Below are positions 1-12,725 of a stretch of 64,000 bases of DNA, piece by piece. Both the position numbers and the translations under genes were made by a program. The notes under the pieces were generated by a model, which was given only the letters and a program-made list of their open reading frames with translations, was not told the origin of the DNA and searched no databases. The stretch lies in NCBI RefSeq assembly GCF_040802235.1, contig NC_133167.1, forward strand, positions 16,422,501-16,486,500, written 5' to 3'. The stretch comes from Manis javanica. Its lineage: Eukaryota; Chordata; Mammalia; Pholidota; Manidae. The number at the start of each line of letters is the position of its first letter. The first letter of the stretch is position 1.

Positions 1-3000
1 CAATTTTGAGCCAAACCCTCATTCTGTGGATATTTAAAACACCACAGAAGCCAGATGCCAGATCTCACCACATTGTGGTTTAACCAAAATGAGACACATT
101 GGAGCATCACTGGTGACAGAACACAGTGTCCGAGTGTTCTGGGGACTGTGAAGCACCACCCTGCTGATGGTGGTAACAGGTGGGTAGCATGTCAAAGCAC
201 CGAAGGGAAATCATGCCCCAGGCCACGTGCTCCCTGCGCTGACCTTGTTCCCCGCTCCTCCCCCACCTCCTCGGCTCAGAGGCCCCCATCCCTCTCACGC
301 AGTGATTTGTGTCTCCATGAAGATCAGGATGAGGACCAGGAGGGCGGGGACAGCAGCGGCCACCATCATCCAGGGTGGGAAAGGACGGGCACTGCCCAGG
401 GGCGGTATGAACCACGTGCGCTTATGGGGGGACGTCACTGAGAGCCCTGTGGGCACCGTCAGCTTCTGCACGGCAAGAAGGAAGCCAGGGTTTAGGGACA
501 CAGCCTCCCCAAGCCAAGAGCCCCACACAGCAGCTGCTCCCAGCAAGCTCTGCATCCCCCTAGCAGGGCCCTGGGATATAGGGGAGTGAACAGGTTTGGG
601 GGAGATTCGTTTTGCACCCTCCTAAGTGCCCAAGGGTCTGGTAAAGGGCAGGGAAATGACATACCTCTGAGCCCCAAGGACAGCTGTCTTTCTGCTCCCA
701 GCCCTATGCCTGCCCCTCCAAGCATCCAGACTAAGGGTCACAAGTGGCCTCAGACTCCCGGCTGGCTTCCTCAGCTGCACCAACACAGCTACTTCTGAAC
801 CCCCATCCCACCCACCCCAGTGCAGCCCCTGCAGGTCACTCTCACACTGGAGAGCAGGGTTCCAGCTCTGACCTTGCCACTGGGACAATGGGAATGCATG
901 GTGGCCTCCCTCTCGAGACCCTGAGGTGAAAACCAGCAGCTGGAGGGGGTAGGGGCTCCCTCACCTGTGTGTAGGTGTCTGTAATGGAGTAATCCACCAG
1001 GACCATCACCAGAATGGAGATTGGAATGCCAAAATCCCCGATGATGCGTCGAGCCTTGAAAGAGGAGCCAGTGGGCAGAAGGAAGCAACAGGTGGGAGTG
1101 AGGGTCCAGAGACTAACATGGGGATGTATTACTCCAACCTCTCTGGGAGCCAAGCTGGAGCCAGAAGTCCCCTGACCTGTCCCCTTAAGCCCCAGGGGTG
1201 CCAGCCCAGCCAAGGAGGCCATTCCTCTCCTGATTAAACTTCTCTGAAGCTCCTAACAGGGTAGGGACTTGGTTCAGGTCCATGGGTGGACTGGAAGAAG
1301 GGGGCAGCCCCTCTCTGGAGCAGAGCCAAGCAGAGACAGCAGGAGCTGGGGGACATCCGTGGGGGCTCCACAGGCCCCACCCCTGCAGCCACGCACCTTG
1401 CCACCCAGGAAGCGACTGTTCCTGAACTTGCGCAAGAAGAAGGCAATGAGGAAGGTCCCAAGCATGAGGATGAGGGACAACAGAGCCGTGTTGGGTTGGT
1501 TCCTGGGGCCGAGTGGCCCGTCGGTAGGGGGCAGGGCACTCCCATTCAGGTCCAGCCCTGCCTCCAGTGCCCCTTCCTTAGGGGGGTAGAACGGCAACAG
1601 TGGGTGCTCCGTGAACACCTGTGTGGGTTACAAGGTGGCCTAATGCTCACCTGGGCAGGTGATCCTGATCACCAACAGCACACCTGTGAGGGGAAGGGCT
1701 GGCCCCTATCATACCTGATGGGACAACAGTAACACAAAATACCCAGCTACATCTCACACACACACAAAGGTAACCCGAGGACACCCGGTCCTGTAGCAGT
1801 GACAGTGCCTTGATCTATCACATACCTGCATAGATGAATCCTGGAGCTCTGACCCCCACCCTCAGGGTCTGACTCCCTGCCCTTCAGCTGTGTCCTAGCC
1901 CGGCGTGCCCCTGGCTGCCTTTGCCTGAACCCAGCAGAGCTCCCCTCCTTGTGCCCTCTGTTCCCAAGGGCACACGCTGCCCCCTCCACTCTCTCCTCCC
2001 CAGGGTACTGCTCAGCTCCCCCATCTACACACACTCCCAGGACCTCTCTGGACTTCCACCTTGTAGAGCTTGTGGAAGGTCTCGTAGATGAAAATGAGCG
2101 AGATGAGGAAGGCAAAGATCTCCTGCGTGAAAGGTGAGATGTAGCGGACGAGGAAGCTGCCTTCAGCCGCCACCAGGGCAAGGACGAAGACCACCAGCCA
2201 GAGGCCGACCCACACCCGGCCAGTAAGGTACTCCAAGTCCTGGGCTCGGCAGAACTAGAGGCCAGAGGAGGGGGCGTGTGGTTACGCACAGTGCTCTGTC
2301 CTGAATGTTGGGGCCCCATGGCATGGGCAGGGGGTGAACTCCAAGCAGGAGAAGGGAGAGACTGCAGGACCATCACCTGGGCCAAGGGACAGAGGATGGG
2401 GCAGGTGATCCCTGGGGAGGGGCGGGGCAGGGCTGTCACCTTGAAGAAGGCTTCTTCAAAGACCAGCAGTGGCCCCGAGAAGCCAACCACAAGCAGTGGC
2501 TGGGCCCCCAGCAGAGAGAAGAGGACACCAAGCACAGCCGTGGACACGATCAGCTCGGACACGCCCATCAGACCCTCGGTCTTCTCCCCTGGGGCGGGCA
2601 AGGGTCAATGGGATGGCCCTGGCCTGGCTCCTCCTGCTGGTCCCTCTTCCTCATCTACCTGACCCTAACCTGGGGACCCAGCGAGATTGGAGCAGTGCCC
2701 CAGAAATATAGATAAGGCCCCTCACCAACAGCCCCCTGAGGTGATTCAGGATCCCCCACCCCTCTCCTGTACCCCCTTCCCTCTCTTATTTTACAGACCC
2801 CCAAAAGTGGTCCCTGGGATCCTCTGCCCCAGCAGCTCCTTAAGACGGTCACACTGGAGACTATCCCCGAACCCATTAGCCCCCTAAGGGGACCAATGGG
2901 AGGGACACCCTGACCCAGAAACCCTGCAGGTGACACTGGGCCCCCCACCTCTCCTCCCTTCCTACCTAGCAGCCCCCCAAAGGTGATGGCAGGGCTGAGT

Positions 3001-6000
3001 GCAGCGAAATAGATGAAGAGCACAGCTGCCACGCACTGGGAGTGCAGAGCGTCCCGCAGGTCACTGGGGTAGTGTGGGTACCGGCGCTTCACATCCCGCA
3101 CAAGCCCCCCAAACACTGAGCCAGTCCGCAGCAGGGGGTCATCTTCAGGGGTCACCTCGGAGCCCCCCAACTCCACAGACAGTTCTGGGGGAACAAGGGG
3201 CCTCTGGAACACAGACCACCCCCCTCTTGCTTGAGGGTCCTGGGCTCAATCCTTCCCAGCCTGGGACACAGCACAGAGGCTCAGGGAGTCAGGACAGGGC
3301 TGGGGTTGTGGCCTTAGAAGCTGAGTGGGAGGGGAGCGTTCTCTGGGCCCCAGAGGGCTGACCTTTCCCAGGGGCCACGAAGCTTCCCTGGGTGGTCATC
3401 TCCACTTTGGTCTGCTCGCGCTCCCGCCGCTTCCTCAGCAGCTCACGCTGGAAGGCAGCCACGGAGCGCAGCAAGTCGCGGCCCTCCACCTCCGAAGGAG
3501 GGATCACGATGCTGCCATCCAGGAACTCGCTGATGGCACTCAGGAGGTCCTGCCGGTCATCTGCCTGGTAGGCAGCCTCGTGAAACAGCTGGGAACAGGA
3601 GAGGCAGGGGCTGAGACAGCCCCAGGAGGCCCAGGGATGGGGATTCAGGAGGAGGTGTGGGGCCGTCACAGAGCAAAGGCAGCCACATACATGGGTCCAG
3701 TCCAGCTGTCACAATCCTGACTCGCGTTCCTGCTGGCTGCAATCAGCCACAGCCCTGAAGCCCCCGAATGCCCTCCGTTCTTCTAGGAGCCTCCAGACAT
3801 TTCCATGACTCCACAACTGAAGGGGTAACACCTGGCATAGCAGGGGCCTCCAGAACCGTTCTGACTGGAGCATGCCCATGCCCTACAGGTTGGTATTTCC
3901 ATCTGCCCTGGCACCTGCCTAAAGGACCTTCCTGGCCAAACCCCAGAGAAGGCACAGCAAAGCCCAACATATCCAGCCTCCCATTCAAATCTCATGTCAT
4001 GTCTGAAACTTGGGAGTCGGGCTCCTTCCCGCCCCTGAAACCACCTGCCTCTCCCACAGCCCCAGCCCAGGGCTCCCCTTGCTCTGTCCACCACCACTCC
4101 AGGGCACTGCCTCCACCCAGCAGGGCCTCTACCACCCATGCACAGGGGCACTATGGGCAGGAGGAAGGCCAGGGAACAAACAGGGTCCAGGGTGACAGGC
4201 CTAGAGCGCCCAGTGCAGGGGCTGCAGGACCCACCTTGTCAGACATGAGGGTGGCAATGGAGCGTCCAAGCTCATGGTAGTCAGTGCTGGTGCGGCTGGG
4301 CCCCAGCATCACAAAGAGGAAGCGAACCGGCACAGGAACCTCAAGCACAGACTCCAAAAGCACAGCCTCATTCAGCCGGACAAAGGCTGCTGCTGGCTGC
4401 TCCAGGAAAGGCACACAGCCTGCGGGAAGAGCAAGGCACAGAGCACCTGGCAAAGGGGAGGGGTCCACACAGGCCCTGGGCGGGTATCTGGGACCATCAC
4501 ATGCAGGTTGTGCACTGCATAATGGAACACTGAACTGAAGGACCCCTGTCCATTTATATGCTTGTATATTTATTACAATCTACCAACAAACGGAAAGGGC
4601 CCTAAGGAACTAGTACACTTTTTCCCGATTCTTACAAAACTCTATGGATTAGCAGCAGTGCAAGATAGCAAAAAACTGGAAGGGATGTAGACAGATTGGG
4701 GGAGAAAGGGCTGGGGGTAAGACAAATTGTGAGGAAGAGGAGGGGCAAGGTGGGGGCCTGGCTGGAGATGGGAGAGGCAGCCTGCAGGCCAGAGCTCAAG
4801 ACAGGCAGACCGCAGTGGAGGCACACACAGCCTCCAGCCCCCGCCGCCAGCACCCCGGCCTCCTTACCCACGAGCACAACAGTAGCCTCAGCATCTTCTG
4901 GGATCTTCTCCAGCAGCTTCAGGCTTTTCCCCCGGTGACTGTCTCCCCCAGGCACGTGGAGAGGCTTCTGAGGGCGCAGAACTGGAATAGGGCTGGGACC
5001 CAGACCGGAGGCCATGGCAGGCCCTCCCACCCCTTGCTGTAGCCCTGGACTCTGCCCTCCAACCCCTCGAGCTAGGCCCTGCTCTCTGGCTCCCCAGCCA
5101 AGGGAGGCACTGTTGGTGACGTGCCCCACCTTAGGAGGGAACCAGCCTAAGATCTGGACTCTTCCCCTGAGTCCCCCACTACCACCTCAGTCTTATCTTG
5201 CTCAAACAAACAGCTCCCGTGGGTCTGCCACATCATTTAAACACCCTGCATCTTTAGGGGTGTTTACCTAGTTACCTTGTACTGAGTATGGTGCCGGGCA
5301 CCCTCCCTTCCTGACTCACTCAGTGAGGCCAGCTCTGGGCTCCACTAAAACTGGAGTCCCTCTCACTCCCTGAGCCAAGGTCAGAGCAAGGCGACTGACC
5401 TCCTTGGCATCAGGGTCGTGAGGCCAGAGTGGGGCTGGCTCCCCCAGGTCATCGGCCATGGTAGGAACCGCACCATCAGGGCCGTGGCTGGGCGTTGGGT
5501 GATGATTCCCCAGGACTGAGTTCACACTGGAGCTTGATGGGTTTCGAGGAAAGAATCCACTGTCCTTGTCATCATTGGGATGGCTGGGGAGAGGACAGAG
5601 GGGGCAGAGCAGGTTAGGAGAGGCCCTTGGTGCACTGAGGTCATGGGGAAGTGAGAAATGAAGAGCCAGACCCTCTGTGCCTCCTTCCTCAGTGTAAGAA
5701 AGAACTTTCTAATGGTGGATACTGTCCAAAGCTGAATGAGGAATGACCTCCCCGCCAGCACTTGGGGTATTCAAGCAAAGGCTGGAGAGCCACTCCTGAA
5801 GGGGCAGCTGAACCAGACGGCCCCCTCTGGTGCCCCCACCCGGGCACCTGTGTTTCAGCAGCAGGGTGCGTAGGACGCTGGCCCTGTCCTCTGGTCGGAT
5901 CTGGTCAGACACAATCATGGTCTCCACCACGAGATGTGCAATGCCTGGCAAAGTGGTCTGCTCCAGGTCCAGGAGGGCAGCTCCTAGGGGCACAGTCGGG

Positions 6001-9000
6001 AGAGGGGGCACAGTCTCATCAGATTCAAATGACCACCCCCAAGCTGCCTTGCTCCCCAAGAGCAGGCGAATGTGCCGGGTGAGAGAAGCACACAATGCAC
6101 CCAGGCAGACCCACAGCTCCAGAGGGCCCGAGCCCACCCAGAGAGGGCGGGAAGGGCAAGCACATATAGTGCTAAGTCGGGTCAGCCCTGGCTCTCAGAG
6201 CTTTCGGCTACCCAGGCAGCGGGACTCCACGTTCCCAAAGAGGCAGCCAGACCTTGCCTGGACCCAGGACTCCACAGAGCAGTCCCTGGGAGCTGGGCAG
6301 CCTGGGCAGGCCAACTCTGTGATCCATGAAGAGGGCCAGCTGCCCCAGGACCAGGCCTGCAGGGCCCCTACCGTGGGCAATGGTCCTCCTGAGCTCCAGA
6401 AGGCTGCGGAAGGACAGTGAGGCCACGTGGGGCTTCCCCCAGCGTTCTGTCTCTTCCTCCACGTCCTCCTCAAACTTGATCCAGCGGGCTGTCTCCCGCC
6501 AGTGGGGCTCCTGGCTGCGGTCCAGTGTCAGCTCGTTCAGCTCCACAAACACCTGGGGCAGGCGCCAAGGGTGAGTGCCTGGGGGCCACCAGGCGGGACT
6601 GGCTGTCTTGGGGATATGGTGACCAGGTGAGGCAGGGAGCAGACAACGAGAGGCTCTTGGCAGGAGAGGAAGCTGCAGGCCCACCCCTCGGGGTCCTGTA
6701 CCTCGTGAGGCCTCCGGTCCAGCTGCTGCTTCTTTTTCTTCCTGCGCAGGATGGGGGCCAGGCCTCCAGGGCTGCCCCTGCCACCAGCCCGAGATGGCTT
6801 CTTCACCAGGTGTCGCCGCATGCCAGGGTTGTCCTCCAACCGGTGACCTGCAGAGAAGGAGGCCTTGGAAGTCCCAGGGGTCCAGCTCGAAGCCTTGGGG
6901 TCATAGCCACACCCTCCAGGACCCCCACTCTGCTCAGTCTGTGTGATGGACACCACTGTCACCCAGGAGCCATTGCCGATGGAACCATGTTGTCCAGCGT
7001 GGGCATTTCATAGATAAGAAAACTGGGTCCCAGAGAGGGGCTGTACTAGCCCAAAGTCAACAGTGGACCACTGGCCAAGCCACAGTTAAAAGAAGGCAGA
7101 CCCCCCAACTTGGTCCATAGCCCCAGCTCGGCCCTCTCCCCACCATGGCCACTGCCTCTCACTCTGGAGGGCTGTGACCCACACTGTCTCCAGGCGCCGA
7201 GCCCCCATACTTTCCCAGAGCCCTCTCGGCACCCATGCCTCCCCCGACAGTTGCACATCCAGGCAGACCCAAGTGGAGCTTCTCTCCCTCACTCCCCGCC
7301 TGCCCCTCCAGCCCAGCAGCTGGGGAAAGGCCAGCAGCCCAGCTACTCACAAACTAGTCCCCCTGCCATGGGGGTCAGTTGGCCCCTGCTGGACTTCAAC
7401 AGGTCACAGTCCTCAAGGTCCAGCACAAACATCTCTAAGTCCTCTGAGGCCAGCAAGTCTCGAGGGCTGGGGGCTGGAGCCCTCCGAGAGCCCTGGGCCT
7501 CAGTATCCGGTAGCCCAGGGCTCAGTGCCCCGTTGGGCTCTGTGACCTCGTCCAGCGGGCTCATCATTCCCCACAGCTGAGGCCTTGGCCCTGTTCCCTC
7601 CCTGAGCCCTGGCTCTTCTAAGAAGTGGGATCCTCCGACCACGGCTGGAGGTGGCTGAGCCTCCTGACCCCAGCTCCCCAAGTCCCCAGGCCGGCTCCCT
7701 GCTGCTTCCAGCCCCAACCCTGGGTCTGTAAACACGCCCCCCAAGTCCGCCTTCCCCTGCTACTGCCATCGGATTGTTCCTGTCCCTGTCCTCAGGCCCT
7801 GGCAACTTTCCATGACGTATTGAGCTCAAAGCCCTCCCCCCACACCCCCACCCGGTTTCAAGGGGAAGGAGGGTGGGGTCTGTGATGCCCCTGGCCTGGG
7901 CACACAGCCCCAAGGGTGATGACAGGTGGCACAGAAACCAGGGCACTGATAAGATGGAAGGAATGTGCCGAGATCACAGCTGGCATGGCTAAGAGTGATA
8001 CAGCAGGAGCCAGGGGACCCCTGACAGGGGGAGAGGCAGGGCCTGGAGGGGTGGCTCAGACTTGGTGGGTGGGTCTGAAGGGGATAAAAGGAGTGAGCCC
8101 TGAGAAGAGCAGGGGGTATAATGCTGCCTCCAAGTGTCACTGGGAAGGGGGCTGCCTTTTCAGGGGTGACTCAGAGGACAGAGTCAGGACTGAAGGGCAG
8201 TGGTGTCATGAAGGGGAAAAAGCTCAGCTCCAGCAGCCAGAGAGGTGGCTTGGTGAGATAGTGAGCTCCCCGTCACTGGCCACATTCCAGGAGGCAGGGA
8301 CACAGTGGAGGGGACTCAGCCCTGGGGGAAGCGCAGAGCCTTCGCCAAGGTCCTCACAGGCTGGGTGCCGTGGGGGTGGCCACGGGGGCTGCCACTGGTT
8401 GGCACTCACTCTTCATGTCATCCAGGTCTGCGGAGCCCAGCATCTGGGCCTCCGCCTCGTCGGTGGGCGCCTGCTGCTCTGGGCCACCCAGGCTGCCCAG
8501 GGCACTGCCTGGGCATAGCCGCTCCCGCAGGTCATAGCTGGCCGATGGGCTCCAGGGCCGGCTCTTCTCCCCAGCAAGTCGGGAGGCCCGGGCCCGCGGA
8601 CTGGGGGAGCTGGGAAGGCAACACGGCAGCTTAGGGAGGGGCCTGGAGCAGCCCCCTGAGCACCTCCCACCCTCCTGCCCCCACACACTGGTCTCCCCTT
8701 CCTCAGTATCCCCACCCTCCTCTTTGCTCTGCGGGCCCCTCCCTCCTGGACTCTCCCCGGGTGGGCCCTGTTCTTTCCCTGTCAATCACGTGAACAGAGA
8801 AGGGGAGCACCCATCCCCTTTCTCTGCCCCTCTCCGCTCGTCCTCTCTTCTCTGGGGTCACAGGTGAGGTCACTCCGCAGGATCAGGAAGGAGCAAAGGA
8901 CCTGCTCTGGGCTGGGCTGGGCGCCTGTACCTGGCCGGCTGCTGGGGGCTCCTCTCGGCATGAGGGCCCACCGAGGGCAGGGCCCTGGTGACGGCAGCCC

Positions 9001-10619
9001 TCCCGGACAGGCCGGGACTGTCATCCTCATCGCTTCCAACGGAGAACTGTGGGCAAGCAGGACGTGTCCCGGGTCCCTGCCTGGACTCAGACCCCATTCC
9101 CCACCCAGCCTGGCCCAGGCCCTTTGGCTGTGTCCTCCCCACCTCTCCACACCCCTCCCCCAGCAGCCAGCCCTCCTCCAGGGGCAGCCCCCCACCTTGG
9201 CTTTCTGCGGGGACGCTGAAGGAGGGGGCTCCACAGGTTCTGCCTCAGATTCCCCCTCTTCCTCCTCCCCCTCCTCCTCCTCTTCCTCATCTTCCTCCTC
9301 CTCCACACCAGCTGCCCCCTCTTCCTGGATGGGAGGGGTCCCCTCTGAGGGGGGAGCAGAGGTTTTCTCCTTCTTCCTACTCCTCCTGGTTTGCCGGGCA
9401 GAGGTGGGGGGCAGTCGCCGCAGCTTGTGGGGTGGAGGGAGACGCGCCGAGAGCGGGTGGTGGGTGTGGTGCGATGTGTGCCGGTGAACTGGGGGTGCAG
9501 GAGAGCCGGTTGGAGTCCCCACAGCAGAGGGGGGCCCCCACCGCCCTGGGGGCACACACCTTATTCTAGCACAAGGCCTCAAACAAGGGCACCCTAGCCC
9601 TTGCTGCAGAGCCAGGCTCCCCCCAACACCTGTGTCCATGTCCTGTCCTTGGTGACGCCTGGTAGAGTGGGGGAAAGGCAGTAATGGAAGGAGAGGTCCC
9701 GAGAGGGGGGTGGGGAGGTGGAGGACATGAGACAGGGACAGAGGTAGAGTGACGAGAGCTAAGGAGGGGAAATGAGGGGGCAGAGAGAGGAGGGCAGGGC
9801 CAGAAGTAAGGCAGAGCCTTGGCGAAGATGAAGGTCACTGAGGGAGGCCCCAGGCCCATCTCCCTGCAGCTCCCCTACATCTGGGGCCCAGCTCCCCTGG
9901 CAGGTGGGCAGGCAATGGGTGAGTGCGGCAGGATGACTTAACATGGCATGGTGGCCCAGCACAGCGTCCAGCACAGCGTCCAGCACAAGATGGCACTGCC
10001 AGTGGTGAGCACGGTGATGGTGGCAGTGAAGGTGATGGTGGTGAGGGTGGCCACACTAGGGGTCCCCAGGCTACCCACACTCAAAGTCCCGCTCGCTGTA
10101 GCTGCGGCTGGGCTTCTCGGGGTCCCGGGCTGGGGGCTTGCTGATGAGGTCCCCAAACCTGCTCACAGCCAGGGTCTTGCCCAAGTCATCGTCCTCCTCC
10201 TCCATGTCCGGACTCAGAGGGGGCTCCTCCAAGGGCACCCGGACCTGTGGGCTCAGACAGCCTCTCCTAAGGCCCCTGGACCCACGAAAGCCCCACACCC
10301 GCCCCAACTCCAAGCCCTAGGTGGCGGCGGGGAGGCCAGCAGCCTCCGTCTCCAACAGCCTCCTCTCCCTGTGCCCAGGCTTGGTTCAGCATCCTGCACT
10401 CCCAGGACTTGGGAGGAGAGGGGCAGCAGATCGGAAGCCACCGGAAGACCCCACGTTTCTCCATACCCTCGGCCCAGCCCAGCCCTGGAACTGCCGCTCC
10501 CAGGGTCTGCCAGAAGGTTCCCTTCTCCGCCTTGGGGTCCCTTCCCCACCCCCGCGCGCGCCAGTCACCTGGGGAAGCGGGGAGGCGCCCCCGGGCGGCG
10601 GGATCACTCCGTTGGCCAT
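1..10619 (-). CDS. SLC4A3: SLC4A3 (AE3 anion exchanger 3), coding exons 1-18, 3' part outside window
   Basis: Electroneutral Cl-/HCO3- exchanger of the SLC4 family, in the plasma membrane of heart and brain; exports bicarbonate to lower cell pH. Coding exons (minus strand, 5' to 3'): 10569-10619, 10079-10244, 9196-9488, 8931-9046, 8410-8609, 6702-6847, 6372-6552, 5848-5983, 5400-5583, 4868-4967, 4235-4419, 3363-3588, 2966-3184, 2440-2588, 2060-2254, 1397-1618, 965-1054, 299-465. All borders are GT-AG and the phases agree, giving about 1008 of the ~1232 residues of human AE3; 1-298 is intron. Start [11 protein letters not shown] matches human. Order: His-rich and Glu-rich disordered N terminus (about residues 74-170), the conserved cytoplasmic band-3 domain ([11 protein letters not shown] in exon 7), then membrane segments from about residue 706. 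The last ~220 residues, with the remaining membrane spans, are missing only because the window ends. Identity comes from near-identity to recalled human AE3. Confidence 0.97.
6985..7072 (-). repeat. MIR fragment, antisense, in SLC4A3 intron
   Basis: Core motif of a reversed MIR (gggcatttcatagataagaa, then cagagaggggctgta). Old and short. Confidence 0.5.
7351..7567 (-). CDS. SLC4A3: SLC4A3 cardiac alternative first exon (cAE3, exon C1)
   Basis: This open segment lies in the intron between exons 5 and 6. It starts [13 protein letters not shown] at 7567 and ends in GTT T, followed by a strong GTGAGT donor. The 72 codons plus one base leave the same phase as exon 5, so splicing to the exon at 6702-6847 makes codon 73 (Cys) and continues HRLEDNPG. 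Known for the family: the heart form cAE3 starts from an internal promoter and replaces the long N terminus with a unique segment of 73 residues, as I recall for rat. The match of length, phase and place makes this call firm. The promoter should lie just above 7567 (7,570-8,400); I see no TATA box there. Confidence 0.85.
9240..9330 (-). repeat. SLC4A3: Glu-rich coding tract (GAG/GAA repeat) in SLC4A3 exon 3
   Basis: The plus strand shows a cct/ctc-rich run that codes on the minus strand for a stretch of mostly Glu with a few Gly and Asp. Human AE3 has a similar acidic run at this place, with a different number of Glu codons. A length-variable coding repeat is likely. Confidence 0.7.
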
Positions 10620-11180
10620 GGCCAGGGGGGCGGCTTGGGAGCCTCTAGCTCACAGAGGGACTGGTGACCAGAGTGAGAAGAAGGGGGCGCTGCGCGGGCC
10701 TAGGGGGGCGCCCTGGCGGAGGAGGGCGGGGTCAGGATTCTCGCGCGGCCGGCCCGTCCCCGCGCCCGGAGCCCGATCCCCCGCCCGCCCGAGCGCAGGT
10801 CCGCGCCCCGCCACGCCGGGACACCCGAGGCCCCCGGCCCCGGCGCGCCGCGCCCCGCCCCGCCCTGCGGTGTACCTCGGGGCTCCGGGGCGTGCAGGGC
10901 CTGGGCGGGCTGCCGCGCCCCATCTCCCTCCCGCGTTTGCTCTGGGGCCTGTCGGCGCGCAAGGCCGGACGGCGAGGGGGGGCGCCCGCGGCCTCGGCGA
11001 GCCGGGCCGGCCGGGCGGACGCAGGCGCCGGAGCCCGCAGCCCGCGACTCCACCTCCTCGCGCTCGGCTCCGCAGCTCCGCCGCCGCCGCTGCCGCCGGG
11101 CCGCACAATGGGAGCGGGCGGGCCGTGACTCAGCCCGCCCCGGCCGGCCCGGCCCCCACGCGCGGGCCCCCACAGGAGCC
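10530..11180 (-). promoter_or_regulatory. SLC4A3: CpG island and main promoter/5' UTR of SLC4A3
   Basis: Very GC-rich stretch dense in CpG, covering the first coding exon and about 550 bp upstream of the start codon. GC-box-like runs are plentiful. This is the expected promoter for the long (brain) AE3 transcript. A non-coding first exon is likely, because a plausible acceptor lies just above the start codon, but the transcription start cannot be fixed from sequence. Confidence 0.75.
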
Positions 11181-12020
11181 CACCTGCTCCCCAGCCCCTT
11201 CTCCCGGTGCTCCCCGCATTGCTAGGGGCTAGTGCCGGGCCCTACATTCCCACAAATTCACTCCCCACCTTACTTTTAACCTCCCCTTCCCTTAAGAGCC
11301 CTGGAGGCGACCCCTCCACATTCACAAGCCCCTCCAACCTTGGGAAGTGAGCCCACAGACCCCGGGAGGCAGCCACCTCCTCCCCTTTGGTCCCAGTACA
11401 GCCCCAGATGCCTGGCTTCTGCCACCAGGCACCACCCAACATTTGACCTGGGCACATTACCTTCCTCCCTGGGCCTCGGTTTCTCCATCTCTAGTCACAG
11501 GGGCCTGGAATAGGAGTGCTCCAAAGTGCCTGGCAGCTCTAAGATTCTGTGGCTCTTTGCACATCCCTTCCACTCCCCACCTCCCACCTCCTGAGGTCAC
11601 ATCTTTTCCAAGGGCAAAGGTCTTTAGGAGGAACTACAGGGTCCCAGTTTCATCCTCTGGGGTCTGGTTGAAACTGGGCACCTAGCACAACATTTGGTCC
11701 ATACAGCCCCACGATCATATTTGATGAGGCCATGTTCCTGAATCCTTAGGAAAATGTAAGAGGATGGGACAGAGGTGGAGGCAGCACAGAGGGGCAGGGG
11801 AAAGGAGAACTGGCCAGGAGAGGGAAACAAGCCCCTGGGAACCAGGGAGGGGAGGGACAGGATGACAGGGGGCTGGCCAGGATGGGGCTGTGTTTAGAAA
11901 AGAGGTTTAACCTTGTGACCTTGGGCACATAATGTACGCTTTCCCACCCCTGCCCTCATCCGGGTCTCAGCTCAACCCAAAGGAAACTTCCTACATTCAC
12001 AGCCAGAGGACAGGGAGGGG
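11181..12020. other. Intergenic, upstream of SLC4A3
   Basis: No gene recognised. A MIR-like scrap (gacctgggcacattaccttc, then cctcggtttctccatct) lies at about 11,440-11,560. The rest is unassigned sequence with short chance reading frames. Confidence 0.5.
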
Positions 12021-12165
12021 GAGGGCAACCAGCATCTGTGAAACACCCACTTTGCTTTGCCCGGTGCTAGGTCCTTTCCAGACTCAGCCCTGCCACCTCT
12101 GAGATTCAGGGAGGCTTGCTGACCTGCCATGGTCACAGCTGGAAGCAGGCTGCTGACAGGGCATC
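12020..12165 (-). repeat. MIR fragment, antisense
   Basis: Diverged reversed MIR: accagcatctgtgaaacacc, then a gap, then gacctgccatggtcacagc. Confidence 0.45.
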
Positions 12166-12357
12166 ATGGGTGCAGGCAAGGTGACCATCCCAGCCACCGC
12201 TGTTTTACCACTCCAGGCCTCCTTCACTCAGAGAGGTGCTTGGCCTCCCTGTCTTGCAGGGCATGGAGGGGGTGAAATAAGCCCCCAGTGTGAGAGTCAG
12301 CTGCGTGAACGTACAGCATGTGAACTGTGCCCCAAAACTCAGGCTGTGAAACCCATC

Positions 12358-12725
12358 TGTTATGGGTTGAATGTGTCCCCAAAATTCATATGTTCAAGTC
12401 CTAAGCCCTAGGACCTGCAAAGGTGCCCTTATTTGGAAATAGGATAGTTACAGATGTTAAGATGAGGTCATGACTGGTGTCCTTAAAAAAGGGGAGATTT
12501 AGACACAGACACACACCAGGAAGACACCACGTGAGGGCTGGAGTCAAGCTGCCATAAGCCAAGGAGCCACCAGATATGGGAGCAGGGCTGGCAACGGGGT
12601 TTCCCCTAGTGCCTCCAGAGGGCACATGGCCCTGGTGACATCAGATCTCAGACTTCCAGTCTCTGGAGCTGTGTGAGCCATTCAGTCTGTGGTACTTTGT
12701 TACGGCAGCCCTAGCACGTAATACA
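12358..12725 (+). mobile_element. MLT1-type solo LTR (ERVL-MaLR)
   Basis: Starts tgttatgggttgaatgtgtc and ends near gtacgtaatacac-like sequence, with the typical inner motifs cttatttggaaatagg, atgaggtcatgac, ctggtgtcctta and ctgtggtactttgttacggc. This is a full-length single LTR of an ancient MaLR element. Such fossils were active early in placental evolution. No internal region adjoins it. Confidence 0.85.

Noticed and set aside
8864-9569. Plus-strand frames of about 200 codons with Ser or Pro runs
   Set aside because: Shadows of the Glu-coding repeat of SLC4A3 exon 3.
10321-11232. Long open frame of about 300 codons on the plus strand over the SLC4A3 promoter
   Set aside because: It lies in a CpG island where stop codons are rare, is Pro/Arg/Ala-rich without domains, and overlaps SLC4A3 exon 1 in antisense.
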